Source: Legionella shakespearei DSM 23087
GTDB lineage: Bacteria > Pseudomonadota > Gammaproteobacteria > Legionellales > Legionellaceae
Reading direction: 5' to 3'
NCBI RefSeq assembly: GCF_000373765.1
Contig: NZ_KB892436.1
Location: 21,564-85,563, forward strand
DNA: 64,000 nucleotides
This document shows, piece after piece, positions 18,293 through 26,578 of the stretch (within the stretch, counting starts at the first letter, position 1; every line of letters begins with the position of its first letter). A model generated the notes under the pieces. That model saw nothing but the letters and a program-made list of their open reading frames with translations, did no database searches and was not told the origin of the DNA. The position numbers and the translations under genes were made by a program.

Positions 18293-19138
18293 TTATTTAC
18301 GAAACATCATGGTGATATCAATAGGATCAAAAGTATATTTTTGATTGCAAAAATCACAATTCACGGTAATCACTTCCTGCTCTTTTAAAAGCTCTTTAGC
18401 TTCTTCTTCACCTAAGACGTTAAGTACCTGCTTCATTTTTTCAGGACTGCAACGGCATTTAAACTGTGTACTGCGGCTGTCAAAAATCCGGATGTCCGTT
18501 TCATTATAAAGTCGATAAAGCAAGGTCGGATTATCCAGTGTAAGTAACTCTTCTTCACTGACTGTTTGTCCTAACTGTACGGCGTACTCCCAAAATTGTT
18601 CCCGTTGCGCCGTATCTTCACCTGGCATGAGTTGCAGCAACATTCCGGCAGCCATAGTGTCGTTCACGGCCAGCCATACTCGTGTTGCAATCTGTTCTGA
18701 TTGGGCAAAATAATGCATCAGATTTTCACTCATGGACGTTGCCTGAATGGGAATCATGCTTTGGTAGGTTTGAGTCTGATTGTCCTGGTTAATGGTCATT
18801 ACCATTTGCCCTTGAAGAAAAGCAGTGGCGTAATCAATGATTTCAAGATTTGGAGTAAATTTGGCAAAGGCGCGAATATTGAGATGATGATCACATTGCA
18901 CCAGAAGCAAAGGCAATCGGTCATCGCCTTGAAACTGCACATTCAGGCTGCCTTCAAATTTAATGCTGCTTGCCAAAAGCAGGCAGGAAACAATGGCTTC
19001 GCCCAGTAAATTCTTTACCATGGGCGGGTAGTCACGCTGATTCATTATCGTTTGAAAGGTGTGCTCTATGTGAACAATCTCTCCTCGAATATGAGCGTGT
19101 TCAAAAATAAATCTTTGCAGGGTATCTGGATCTTTCAT
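18293..19138 (-). CDS. hslO: redox-regulated chaperone Hsp33
   Basis: This cytosolic holdase is activated by oxidative unfolding. The C-terminal zinc switch is present: CRC in FKCRCSPEKM and CDFC in VNCDFCNQKYTF about 30 residues later (CxC...CxxC). The N-terminal LQRFIFEHAHIRGEIVHIEHTFQTI aligns with the start of E. coli Hsp33. I therefore prefer the ATG at 19138 (281 residues, GATGAG upstream) over the in-frame ATG at 19177, which has no ribosome-binding site and would add 13 residues. Convergent with the binding-protein gene. Confidence 0.94.
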   Translation of the reverse strand: MKDPDTLQRFIFEHAHIRGEIVHIEHTFQTIMNQRDYPPMVKNLLGEAIVSCLLLASSIKFEGSLNVQFQGDDRLPLLLVQCDHHLNIRAFAKFTPNLEIIDYATAFLQGQMVMTINQDNQTQTYQSMIPIQATSMSENLMHYFAQSEQIATRVWLAVNDTMAAGMLLQLMPGEDTAQREQFWEYAVQLGQTVSEEELLTLDNPTLLYRLYNETDIRIFDSRSTQFKCRCSPEKMKQVLNVLGEEEAKELLKEQEVITVNCDFCNQKYTFDPIDITMMFRK

Positions 19139-19304
19139 CAGAATTAACTCATCAAACAAAGGGAGGTATTCTAACATAAAATGTACAGATTATAGCGAGA
19201 CAGGTTTAATTTTTATCTTAAAAATAATTAATCTGATTTTCTTGAGAAATGAATTTCTTGAACTATTCTTAAAAAACCCCCTGAGAAAACCCTAAGGAAT
19301 AAAA

Positions 19305-19454
19305 ATGAAAAATAACAGTATCTTAGTCCCCTTATTCAGAAAAATAGATAAAGTGCTTTTTGGCATTGACGATCTGCATGAGCTGGAAAATCAACCTGAA
19401 TTTTCGCAAAGTGACAATGAAGAAGAGTTTGATGCCGAGCCTTCTTCCAATTAA
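19305..19454 (+). CDS. small acidic protein of unknown function (49 residues)
   Basis: The frame begins ATG AAA AAT AAC at 19305, preceded by AAGGAA at 8 bases, and ends TAA at 19452-19454. The product is MKNNSILVPLFRKIDKVLFG followed by a very acidic C-terminal half (EEEFDAEP). It lies between the divergent hslO and rep genes on the same strand as rep, 59 bases before it. The length, the good ribosome-binding site and a composition typical of coding sequence argue that it is real. I recognise no family. Confidence 0.55.
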   Translation: MKNNSILVPLFRKIDKVLFGIDDLHELENQPEFSQSDNEEEFDAEPSSN

Positions 19455-19513
19455 CAGTTGCGTCAAAAACCGGGTCTAAGAGATAATGCCTCTTTATTGA
19501 ACGAGAGCATACT

Positions 19514-21511
19514 ATGTTGAATAGCCAACAAATGGCTGCAGTACATTATATAGATGGGCCATTGTTGGTTCTTGCTGGAGCTGGAAGCGGTAAAACCCGG
19601 GTTATTACCCAAAAGATCGGTTATTTGATCAATAACTGTGGTTATTCTGCCAAATCCATTTGTGCCGTAACCTTTACTAACAAAGCCGCTAATGAAATGC
19701 GTGCCCGTGTTGCTACGGTTTTACCCGCAGCCAGCCGGAGAGGATTAAAGGTTGCCACCTTTCATACTTTAGGTTTAAGTATGATCAAGCGCGATGCGGC
19801 ATTGTGTGACTTGAAGAAAGGCTTTTCCATTTTTGACAGTGAAGACTGTTTGCAGGTGATGCGTGGGTTCCTGCCAGCGAACAGAGCGAATGAACGTGAT
19901 TTCATGATGCAAATCCAGCAGCATATTTCACGCTGGAAGAATGATCTTTTAAGCCCTGAAGCGGTGATGGGACTTGCCTCTGATGTTCCCCTGTTTGCTG
20001 AGGCTGCACTGGTTTATCCCCGCTATCAACAGGCTTTAAAAGCGTATAATGCTGTTGATTTTGATGATTTAATTCGTATTCCTGTTGCTTTGCTTACCGA
20101 GCATCCAGACGTATTGGAATACTGGCAGAATAAAATTCGCCATTTATTAGTAGATGAGTATCAGGATTCCAATACCAGCCAGTATCTGCTCGTAAAAAAA
20201 TTAGTCGGTGTCCGTGCTCATTTCACGGTTGTAGGGGATGATGATCAGTCCATTTACGCATGGCGTGGCGCAAAACCTGAAAACCTGGCGCAATTACAAA
20301 AAGATTACCCTAAGCTGAAAATAATCAAACTGGAACAAAACTATCGGTCTACCAGTCGAATTTTGCATGCAGCTAACTATTTGATTGCCCATAATCCTCA
20401 TTTGTTCGAAAAAAAGTTATGGAGCGATTTGGGGCATGGTGAAACGTTGCGGGTGATCAGTTGCCGTGATGAAAACGATGAAGCAGAGCATGTAGTCTCT
20501 GATTTGATCAGTCATAAAATGCGTACGCGGACTGAGTATGGTGATTACGCTATTTTATACAGGGGCAATCATCAATCGCGCATATTTGAAAAGGTATTAA
20601 GAAATTACGGTATTCCCTACCATATCAGCGGCGGCCAATCCTGGTTTGCCAAGGCAGAGGTCAAAGACGTCTTCGCCCATTTAAAATTACTGTGTAATGA
20701 AGCAGATGATGCCGCCTTTTTACGGGTAATTAATACGCCTAAACGTGGTATTGGTGAAACCAGTCTTGATGCATTGGGGCGTTATGTGCAAAGCAGGGGA
20801 ATCAGTTTGTATGCCGGCTCAGATCATTTGGCGCTTAGTGAACATATTGCTGAAAAGCCTCGAGCAGCCTTACAGATGTTTAAAGCCTGGATAGATGAAG
20901 TGAAGACCAAACTGGCTTCTGGATCCATTTTGGAACACCTGCGGCAAATGGTGGAGGACAGCGGTTATGAGGCGCACATTTACGAACAGAGTGATTCTCC
21001 TGCCAAAGCACAGAAGCGGATGGATAACGTTTGGGAGTTACTGGACTGGGTAGGGCGATTATTAGAAAAAAAACCGGAAAGCACTTTGGCTGATGTGGTG
21101 AATAAATTAATTCTGATTGATATTCTGGAACAGTCCGATGAGGAAGATACAGAGACCTTGCAGTTAATGACCTTACACGCATCAAAAGGCCTGGAGTTTC
21201 CTTATGTGTATCTGGTGGGAATGGAAGAAGATCTCTTACCGCACAGAGTCAGTATAGACGATGATCAAATTGAAGAGGAAAGGCGTTTGGCCTATGTGGG
21301 AATAACCCGGGCACAAAAAGGCTTGTGTTTTACTCTTGCAAAACAACGGCGCAGAGGCGGAGAATTGCAGGATTGCACCCCAAGCCGATTTTTAGACGAA
21401 CTGCCTCAGGAAAGCCTGGAATGGTTTGGTAAAAACAGCGAACGTTGTGAAGAGAAATCCAAAAATCTGGCCAAGTCGCATTTGGAAGGCTTGAAAAGCA
21501 TGTTGAGTTAA
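19514..21511 (+). CDS. rep: ATP-dependent DNA helicase Rep
   Basis: This 665-residue superfamily-1A 3'-5' helicase helps replication forks pass protein roadblocks. It has motif I GAGSGKT at 22-28, motif Ia AVTFTNKAANEMRAR, motif II VDEYQDSN, motif III VVGDDDQSIYAWRGA, motif IV EQNYRST, motif V LMTLHASKGLEFPYVYLVGMEEDLLPH and motif VI EERRLAYVGITRAQ. The start LNSQQMAAVHYIDGPLLVLAGAGSGKT and the length match Rep rather than UvrD (about 720). Its TAA stop lies inside the left end of a small palindrome at 21509-21540. Confidence 0.95.
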   Translation: MLNSQQMAAVHYIDGPLLVLAGAGSGKTRVITQKIGYLINNCGYSAKSICAVTFTNKAANEMRARVATVLPAASRRGLKVATFHTLGLSMIKRDAALCDLKKGFSIFDSEDCLQVMRGFLPANRANERDFMMQIQQHISRWKNDLLSPEAVMGLASDVPLFAEAALVYPRYQQALKAYNAVDFDDLIRIPVALLTEHPDVLEYWQNKIRHLLVDEYQDSNTSQYLLVKKLVGVRAHFTVVGDDDQSIYAWRGAKPENLAQLQKDYPKLKIIKLEQNYRSTSRILHAANYLIAHNPHLFEKKLWSDLGHGETLRVISCRDENDEAEHVVSDLISHKMRTRTEYGDYAILYRGNHQSRIFEKVLRNYGIPYHISGGQSWFAKAEVKDVFAHLKLLCNEADDAAFLRVINTPKRGIGETSLDALGRYVQSRGISLYAGSDHLALSEHIAEKPRAALQMFKAWIDEVKTKLASGSILEHLRQMVEDSGYEAHIYEQSDSPAKAQKRMDNVWELLDWVGRLLEKKPESTLADVVNKLILIDILEQSDEEDTETLQLMTLHASKGLEFPYVYLVGMEEDLLPHRVSIDDDQIEEERRLAYVGITRAQKGLCFTLAKQRRRGGELQDCTPSRFLDELPQESLEWFGKNSERCEEKSKNLAKSHLEGLKSMLS

Positions 21512-21540
21512 CGTGAGTTATGGATAAGAAACTCACGTTA
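21509..21540. repeat. minimal family E palindrome at the rep stop codon
   Basis: TAACGTGAGTT and AACTCACGTTA form a perfect 11-base stem with a 10-base loop. GTGAGTTATGGATAAGAA is identical to the left end of full family E elements, and ACTCACGTT to the right end, so this looks like an internally deleted copy. It may also act as the rep transcript end, though no T-run follows. Confidence 0.7.
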
Positions 21541-21587
21541 AGTTAAGACCTGTATGAGATACGTTATTGCTACCGGGACGTGGGTTT

Positions 21588-21663
21588 GTAGCCTGTATTA
21601 GCGGAGCGTAATACAGGATCGAAGTAGTAATTTCCCGTATTACGCTTCGCTAATACGGGCTAC
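21588..21663. repeat. repeat family B, copy 2
   Basis: GTAGCCTGTATTAGCGGAGCG to CGCTTCGCTAATACGGGCTAC, inverted arms around GGATCGAAGTAGTAATTTC. Part of the 406-base gap between rep and mavN, which is filled by families E, B, C and a fragment of A. Confidence 0.85.
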
Positions 21664-21710
21664 GAAACTGCAAGCAGCTGATTCTTCTACACATCTTTGC
21701 TATTCTCCGA

Positions 21711-21861
21711 TCTACGTCGTCCTGAGCGCGTCTTTTGGCGCGAAGGATCTCCCCAAAGCGGCATGGTGCCACTTCGATCCCGGCTGCAAGCAGACCGGGC
21801 TACACACCCCTGCCAGCTTTCAGGAGATCCTTCGCGCCAAAAGACGCGCTCAGGACGACGT
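21711..21861. repeat. repeat family C, copy 2, containing a half copy of B variant
   Basis: The outer arms are family C (GCGCGTCTTTTGGCGCGAAGG and complement). The centre holds GATCCCGGCTGCAAGCAGAC and GGGCTAC, one arm of the B-variant hairpin found whole at 17173-17238. A composite or nested element. Confidence 0.85.
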
Positions 21862-21917
21862 GAATCGGACGATGTTAAGGTATCTCGCAAATCCTGGCCG
21901 CGGCTCGGTTCTACCTT

Positions 21918-23891
21918 CTAAGCCTGAACCGCATTAACACGTGGCGCCAGGTCTTCAATAAAGTCTTGAGTACTGGTATTGGTGCCTGCTGGTGCGAACA
22001 TCCGATGCTTGTTATACACTGGATTTTCAGTTGCTTTATGCAATGTTTCTGCCAGCGTTTGGCCTTTCTTTGGAGTACGCAGGTCTCTTTTTAATTCGTT
22101 CAGGGCAGTGATTTTTTCATCAGCTACTTCACGTCCAACAGAGACATTACTCAATTTTCGTTCCTGTTTCTCGATTCGAGCGACAGCATGCTCTACCTGC
22201 CATTCTGCAGAAGGACGTTTAGCGGTTGGTTCAAGCACTACATCCTGCTCTTCCAAAATCCCTCTTTGCTTATTCCAGGCTTGTGCAAAAGATAGGGGCT
22301 GTGGTTTTTTCTCTGTGTCACTGGCCGAATTTAATTGACTTGCAGCACTGTCCCACAAAGCCGCCAGGGCGTAAAGAGGCGATGCTACGGTGACCAATAG
22401 CCAGGTTGGAATATCCATGTCATGGCTATGTCCGGCATCTTCATCCAGATGCTCTTCCAGTAATTCTTTATTTGTACGATGTTCATGGCCCTCATGACCG
22501 TGTTCTTCTTCTGAATGTCCCATTCCTATAAAATAATGGGCATCCTCAAAACCTTCACTGATAATTGCAATTAACATGGCGACAATTTGAGGAACGCCAG
22601 GCATGCGATCAGCGGTCAGGGCAATACTGAGCAGATGGCCTAAAAATAGCAGAATACGCAGTGGTGTAACGGTTAATTTAAGAATAAGGCGAAAAGGGTT
22701 GAGTATTTGCAGCCAGTTTTCTGTTTCGGTCAAATGTTTAAACCCATTGACTACACCATCATAGACAGACTGAAATATGTTGGTTTCACTGCGGGTTGCC
22801 TCATCGATCATTTCCAGTGATTCAGCAGAATTTTGAATATTAAAGGATATTGCAGACAATCCTGTAATGATTGGGTTGATGATTCCCATCACAAAGCTGG
22901 GTATTTTTTTCATCCAGTCAAACAGGGGGCGTGCATTCGTTGCTATAGTCCACCATGTTCCGGCTGTGCAAACAGTCAGGGCCAGGGCAAGGCCAACCAG
23001 GAGTATGGCCGTGCTCGCCATAAAGACACTTCGTAATGTGATGCCTTCACTTAAGTCATCGCGAATACGCTGATACCATTTGACTACAGTATCGTTGTTA
23101 ATCATATCGGTAATCGAATTAAAGGTGAGCATGGCGTATGCTGCACCTGCAATGGCGGCCATAGGAAGAATGAGTATTGGCCAGAATGCGAAGGGAATGG
23201 CGGCAAAAAACGGGATAACTGCAAAAGCTTCCACTATAAGATAGGTACTGCCCAAGCCCATGAATATTCCAGCAAAGATGCTGAAGCCCTTGGCTATATT
23301 GTAGTAAAAGCCACGCTGTTCCAAACGCTGTTGCCATTCTTCCTGATGATGCTCAGCCAGCCAAAGCTGTAATTTTTTGGCGTATTCTGACTTTTCGCTG
23401 TTTGTTTCATCTTGAGCTGAAAATAATTGCAGGGCAAACCACTTTTCCATGTCGCTCAGCGTTTTTTCAATTTGTTTTTTACGCTTTTTACTGTCCGCAT
23501 TCAATTCTTTATGGTTAAACTTGGCCAGCAGTTTGAGCTGTGCTTTATAGTCCCTGAAAAATTGAGGGCAGTCTTCATCATGAGTCTGTTCAGGAAAATG
23601 GGTGAGCAAGTATTCTTTAGCCAGGGAATTTTCAAGATAATTGCTTTTAAATAATTTTTTAAGAGCACCTTTAATGTTCTGTAGGTAAATCTCTCCTTCG
23701 TAAGCCACTGATAATCCAAATGCAGCAATAGCAAAAGGTAGCACAGGCAGCAAGGCGTACATGCCACTAAAGCTTAAAAAGCCGAGAATCAAGCTGGCGC
23801 CCAGGGTTAATAAGATAAGGGCAAGATTATAAGGGATTTTTTTTAGATTAACTGGCGTGTTTTTTGATTTCATTGTAATATATTTGCCCAT
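21918..23891 (-). CDS. mavN: MavN/IroT-like multipass iron-transport effector
   Basis: This 657-residue polytopic membrane protein has hydrophobic segments at roughly 23-62, 200-255, 287-315, 330-350, 403-445 and 497-515. Between the last two is a His/Glu-rich stretch (about 459-490: GMGHSEEEHGHEGHEHR... DEDAGHSHDMD) suited to metal binding. Size, topology, the metal-binding loop, the Fur box upstream and the adjacent LapA-type gene all fit MavN (IroT, lpg2815), a Dot/Icm-translocated protein needed for iron acquisition across the Legionella vacuole. I recall no other family with this profile. The start is ATG at 23891, or an ATG six codons in; neither has a good ribosome-binding site. Confidence 0.82.
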   Translation of the reverse strand: MGKYITMKSKNTPVNLKKIPYNLALILLTLGASLILGFLSFSGMYALLPVLPFAIAAFGLSVAYEGEIYLQNIKGALKKLFKSNYLENSLAKEYLLTHFPEQTHDEDCPQFFRDYKAQLKLLAKFNHKELNADSKKRKKQIEKTLSDMEKWFALQLFSAQDETNSEKSEYAKKLQLWLAEHHQEEWQQRLEQRGFYYNIAKGFSIFAGIFMGLGSTYLIVEAFAVIPFFAAIPFAFWPILILPMAAIAGAAYAMLTFNSITDMINNDTVVKWYQRIRDDLSEGITLRSVFMASTAILLVGLALALTVCTAGTWWTIATNARPLFDWMKKIPSFVMGIINPIITGLSAISFNIQNSAESLEMIDEATRSETNIFQSVYDGVVNGFKHLTETENWLQILNPFRLILKLTVTPLRILLFLGHLLSIALTADRMPGVPQIVAMLIAIISEGFEDAHYFIGMGHSEEEHGHEGHEHRTNKELLEEHLDEDAGHSHDMDIPTWLLVTVASPLYALAALWDSAASQLNSASDTEKKPQPLSFAQAWNKQRGILEEQDVVLEPTAKRPSAEWQVEHAVARIEKQERKLSNVSVGREVADEKITALNELKRDLRTPKKGQTLAETLHKATENPVYNKHRMFAPAGTNTSTQDFIEDLAPRVNAVQA

Positions 23892-23920
23892 AAAAGTTTA
23901 AAGCTGAACTTTATAACAAA

Positions 23921-23935
23921 TGAAAATGATTATCA
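23921..23935 (-). promoter_or_regulatory. Fur box upstream of mavN
   Basis: TGAAAATGATTATCA matches the 7-1-7 Fur consensus TGATAATNATTATCA at all but one position. It lies 30-44 bases before the mavN start, where a repressor would cover the promoter. The M28 gene begins divergently on the other side at 24056, so it too could be affected. Confidence 0.75.
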
Positions 23936-24055
23936 ATAGCATTGAGGATAAATTTAAAACATTTTTACACCTTTTATGATTTTGAAAAAGTTTACTTGCA
24001 TGATTTATTTCATCATGTAGTATCGTCAATGATTCAAATAAACTTAGGAGAGTAT

Positions 24056-25261
24056 ATGCGATTGAACCAATGGATGATATCAGTTACTGCAGGGTGTGTA
24101 CTTGCGAGTAATTCACTGTTTGCAACGATATCTGTTGTACCTGAGCAATTGCAAGTGCCACAATGTCTGGCAGCAAAAATAACTGTTGCCCATAAAGTGT
24201 TGGCAGAGAACAAGCAATTTAAAATTATTGAGCTGCAGTCGGGCGATGTAGAGTATCTCACTCGTTTGGCCGATCAGGTGAACTGTGGTCATTTTGTGAA
24301 TGTCAGTCATAAAATGAATGGTGCATTGATCGCTGACAAGCAACAGTCAGCTCAAAACATTCTGCACAAAACTCAATTAAAATCGCTGATGCCAGTTAAA
24401 TCAAACAGCGAAGTGTATGAAATTAAGCACCAGGATGAAGTGAATGCTGCTTTGAAAGAAGTAGTAGCTGATAACATTTGGCAAACACTGACTCATTTGA
24501 CTTCTTATACCAATCGTTCTGCGACTAAAGATACTGGAGTTGAAGCTGCGAACTGGTTAAAGACTTCTTTTGAAGCCATGGCAGTTCAGTATGGCCGTAC
24601 TGATACAGAAACCTATTTTGTTAAAACCGGTTGGTACAAGCAACCTTCACTGGTTACTGTTATAGGTAAAGACATCAAGGCTCCGGGTATTGTGATTGGT
24701 GCACACATGGATACCCTTGATGGCCGTATGCCTGGTGCGGGTGATGATGGCAGTGGTTCTTCAAGTATTATGGAAGCAGCCCGTGTTTTATTGTCCTCCA
24801 AAACCGCATTAAAACGCCCGGTATACTTCATTTGGTATGCTGCTGAAGAGCGTGGTTTAGTCGGATCCCAGTACGTTGTACAACATTTCCTGGACAAATC
24901 CATTCCTGTCAAAGCGGTTGTGCAATTTGATATGACGGGTTATCGTGTTCATGCCGAAGATCCTACCATGTGGGTTTTCACTGACTACACTGACAAGGGC
25001 TTGAGTAACTATATTGCGAAATTGATTGATACTTATGTTCATGTACCTGTTGATTATTCACGATGTGGTTATGGATGCAGTGATCATGCTTCCTGGACTG
25101 AAGAAGGCATTCCTTCTGCATTCCCTTGTGAATCCAACTTTGATGAACACAACCCTTACATTCACAGTTCTTCAGATACTATGGATTTGTTGAGTCTGGA
25201 ACACATGACCAACTTCTCCAAACTGGCAGTAGCTTTTGCTATTGAGCTGGCATCTGAATAA
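24056..25261 (+). CDS. lapA: M28-family zinc aminopeptidase, LapA type
   Basis: This 401-residue secreted di-zinc aminopeptidase of the Vibrio/Aeromonas leucine aminopeptidase family has a signal peptide (MRLNQWMISVTAGCVLASNS, cleaved after about residue 23), a pro-region of about 85 residues, then the peptidase domain. The metal and catalytic residues are intact: H217 and D219 (GAHMDT), D230/231 (GAGDDGSG), catalytic E264 and ligand E265 (AAEERGLVGS), D292 (QFDMTGY), H370 (YIHSSSDT). Cysteines at 337 and 341 could form a disulfide. The ATG at 24056 has TTAGGAGAG upstream; an in-frame extension to 23942 lacks sense. Location beside mavN fits L. pneumophila lapA (lpg2814), a type II secretion substrate. 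Confidence 0.88.
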   Translation: MRLNQWMISVTAGCVLASNSLFATISVVPEQLQVPQCLAAKITVAHKVLAENKQFKIIELQSGDVEYLTRLADQVNCGHFVNVSHKMNGALIADKQQSAQNILHKTQLKSLMPVKSNSEVYEIKHQDEVNAALKEVVADNIWQTLTHLTSYTNRSATKDTGVEAANWLKTSFEAMAVQYGRTDTETYFVKTGWYKQPSLVTVIGKDIKAPGIVIGAHMDTLDGRMPGAGDDGSGSSSIMEAARVLLSSKTALKRPVYFIWYAAEERGLVGSQYVVQHFLDKSIPVKAVVQFDMTGYRVHAEDPTMWVFTDYTDKGLSNYIAKLIDTYVHVPVDYSRCGYGCSDHASWTEEGIPSAFPCESNFDEHNPYIHSSSDTMDLLSLEHMTNFSKLAVAFAIELASE

Positions 25262-25315
25262 TCTTGACTCGTAGCCCGCATCAGGGCTACAGCTTTGTTT
25301 CTTCGTATTTCAAAA

Positions 25316-25413
25316 AGTTCCGCTCCCTGACGGTCGCGGCTCGGTTTTCTGGGGCAAGACAGAGTAAATACAATGCACGAAAACCGAGCCGCGACCGTCA
25401 GGGAGCGGAACTT
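25316..25413. repeat. repeat family A, copy 2 (arms only)
   Basis: Arms AGTTCCGCTCCCTGACGGTC... and the inverted ...GACCGTCAGGGAGCGGAACT, about 34 bases each, around a short unrelated loop. The flank and the 48-base loop of the other copies are missing. Lies between the two convergent M28 genes. Confidence 0.85.
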
Positions 25414-25483
25414 TTATTGAGGCACAGCGTCTGGTGGAGTTCTATCCATCCCGGTTCCCCGGAGAATGGCAAAGATGGAGTGT

Positions 25484-25517
25484 GTAGCCCGTATTAGGCG
25501 ATAGCCGTAATACGGGA
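25484..25517. repeat. repeat family B, copy 3 (half element)
   Basis: GTAGCCCGTATTAGGCGATA followed by GCCGTAATACGGG, a single arm with its own small palindrome. A fragment of family C ends (ACGTCGTCC...GGACGACGT) follows at about 25523-25560, completing the content of the 334-base gap. Confidence 0.75.
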
Positions 25518-25595
25518 TGATTTACGTCGTCCATTAAACCACTACACTCAGGACGACGTAAATGATGTGATCTACGGATTGCTGATAATTCTTTA

Positions 25596-26549
25596 TTACA
25601 GCGCCTGTTCCATAACAAAAGCCACCGCCAGTTTGGAGAAGTTGGTCATGTGTTCCAGACTCAACAAAGCCATAGTATCTGAAGAAGTCCCTACATAAGG
25701 ACTCATATTTTCTATATTGGATTCGGTCGCGAAAGCCGCCGCAGTTCCTTCTTCTGTCCAGGCACTATGGTCGCTGCACTCGTTACTGCAACTTGAATAA
25801 TCCATAGGAACATGAATATAGGTATCAATCAGTTTTGCGGTATAAATACCTAAATCCTTATTACTGCTGTCACTAAAGACCCACATGGTGGCATCTCGTG
25901 GATTGGAGCGGTAGCCGTTCTTATCAAACTGGAGTACTGCTTTAACTGCAATGTCCTTTTGTTGAAAATGCTCTACTACATACTGAGCTCCTGCGTATTT
26001 TCTATTGCCCGCAGCATACCAGATAATATAAACCGGGCGCTTTAATGCAGTTTTAGAGGATAATAAAACACGGGCAGCTTCCATAATAATGGCAGCACCG
26101 CTTCCTTCATCAGCACCTGGCATATGTCCATCCGGGGTATCCATATGAGCACCAATCACAATAGCTGGAGCCTTTAAGTCTTTACCTATGACGGTCACCA
26201 GAGAGGGTTGTTTGTACCAACCCGTTTTAACAAAATAGGTTTCAGTATCGCTACGTCCTGATTCAACAATCATTGCGTCTATGGTCGCTTTTAACCAATT
26301 TGCTGCTTCAACACCCGTTTCTTTGGTCGCAGAACGGTTAGGATAGGCCGTTAAATGAGCTAAGGTCTGCCAAATGTTGGCGGCTACTACTTCATTCAAG
26401 GCGGTGTTAATTTCTTTTTGATGGCTGATTGGTTGATTAAAAGCCTGAGATGCCTGGATTTGTTGCGGTGACAGGTTTTGCGAAAACGCTAAATTACTAA
26501 CCAGTACCAAGCTTGCGGTGGCAGATACAACCCACTGTTTTAAAGACAT
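25596..26549 (-). CDS. inactive M28 paralogue of LapA (pseudo-enzyme candidate)
   Basis: This 317-residue protein has a signal peptide (MSLKQWVVSATASLVLVSN) and is closely similar to the 24056-25261 product through the whole peptidase domain. The active site is lost: catalytic Glu and its neighbour ligand Glu (AAEERGLVGS) are Gly181-Asn182 (AAGNRKYAG), and the last His ligand is Gly287 (SPYVGTSSDT). H135, D137 and D209 remain. The pro-region is reduced to about 20 residues. The open frame, signal peptide and GGGGGT ribosome-binding site are preserved, so it looks maintained rather than decaying. The start at 26549 aligns with that of the active copy; an ATG at 26564 is less likely. The two genes converge across a repeat-filled gap. 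Confidence 0.85.
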   Translation of the reverse strand: MSLKQWVVSATASLVLVSNLAFSQNLSPQQIQASQAFNQPISHQKEINTALNEVVAANIWQTLAHLTAYPNRSATKETGVEAANWLKATIDAMIVESGRSDTETYFVKTGWYKQPSLVTVIGKDLKAPAIVIGAHMDTPDGHMPGADEGSGAAIIMEAARVLLSSKTALKRPVYIIWYAAGNRKYAGAQYVVEHFQQKDIAVKAVLQFDKNGYRSNPRDATMWVFSDSSNKDLGIYTAKLIDTYIHVPMDYSSCSNECSDHSAWTEEGTAAAFATESNIENMSPYVGTSSDTMALLSLEHMTNFSKLAVAFVMEQAL

Positions 26550-26578
26550 TTTACCCCCATTCATGTATGTGAAACGAT

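Noticed and set aside
19139-19177. Longer hslO start at 19177
   Set aside because: No ribosome-binding site before it, and Hsp33 homology begins at the internal ATG at 19138; not fully excluded.
21687-21921. Opposing frames of 67 and 74 codons with similar products
   Set aside because: Mirror translations of the C palindrome; the near-identical products in both directions show that they come from the inverted repeat.
23942-24055. 38-residue extension of the lapA-like product
   Set aside because: The signal peptide and a strong TTAGGAGAG site both point to the ATG at 24056.
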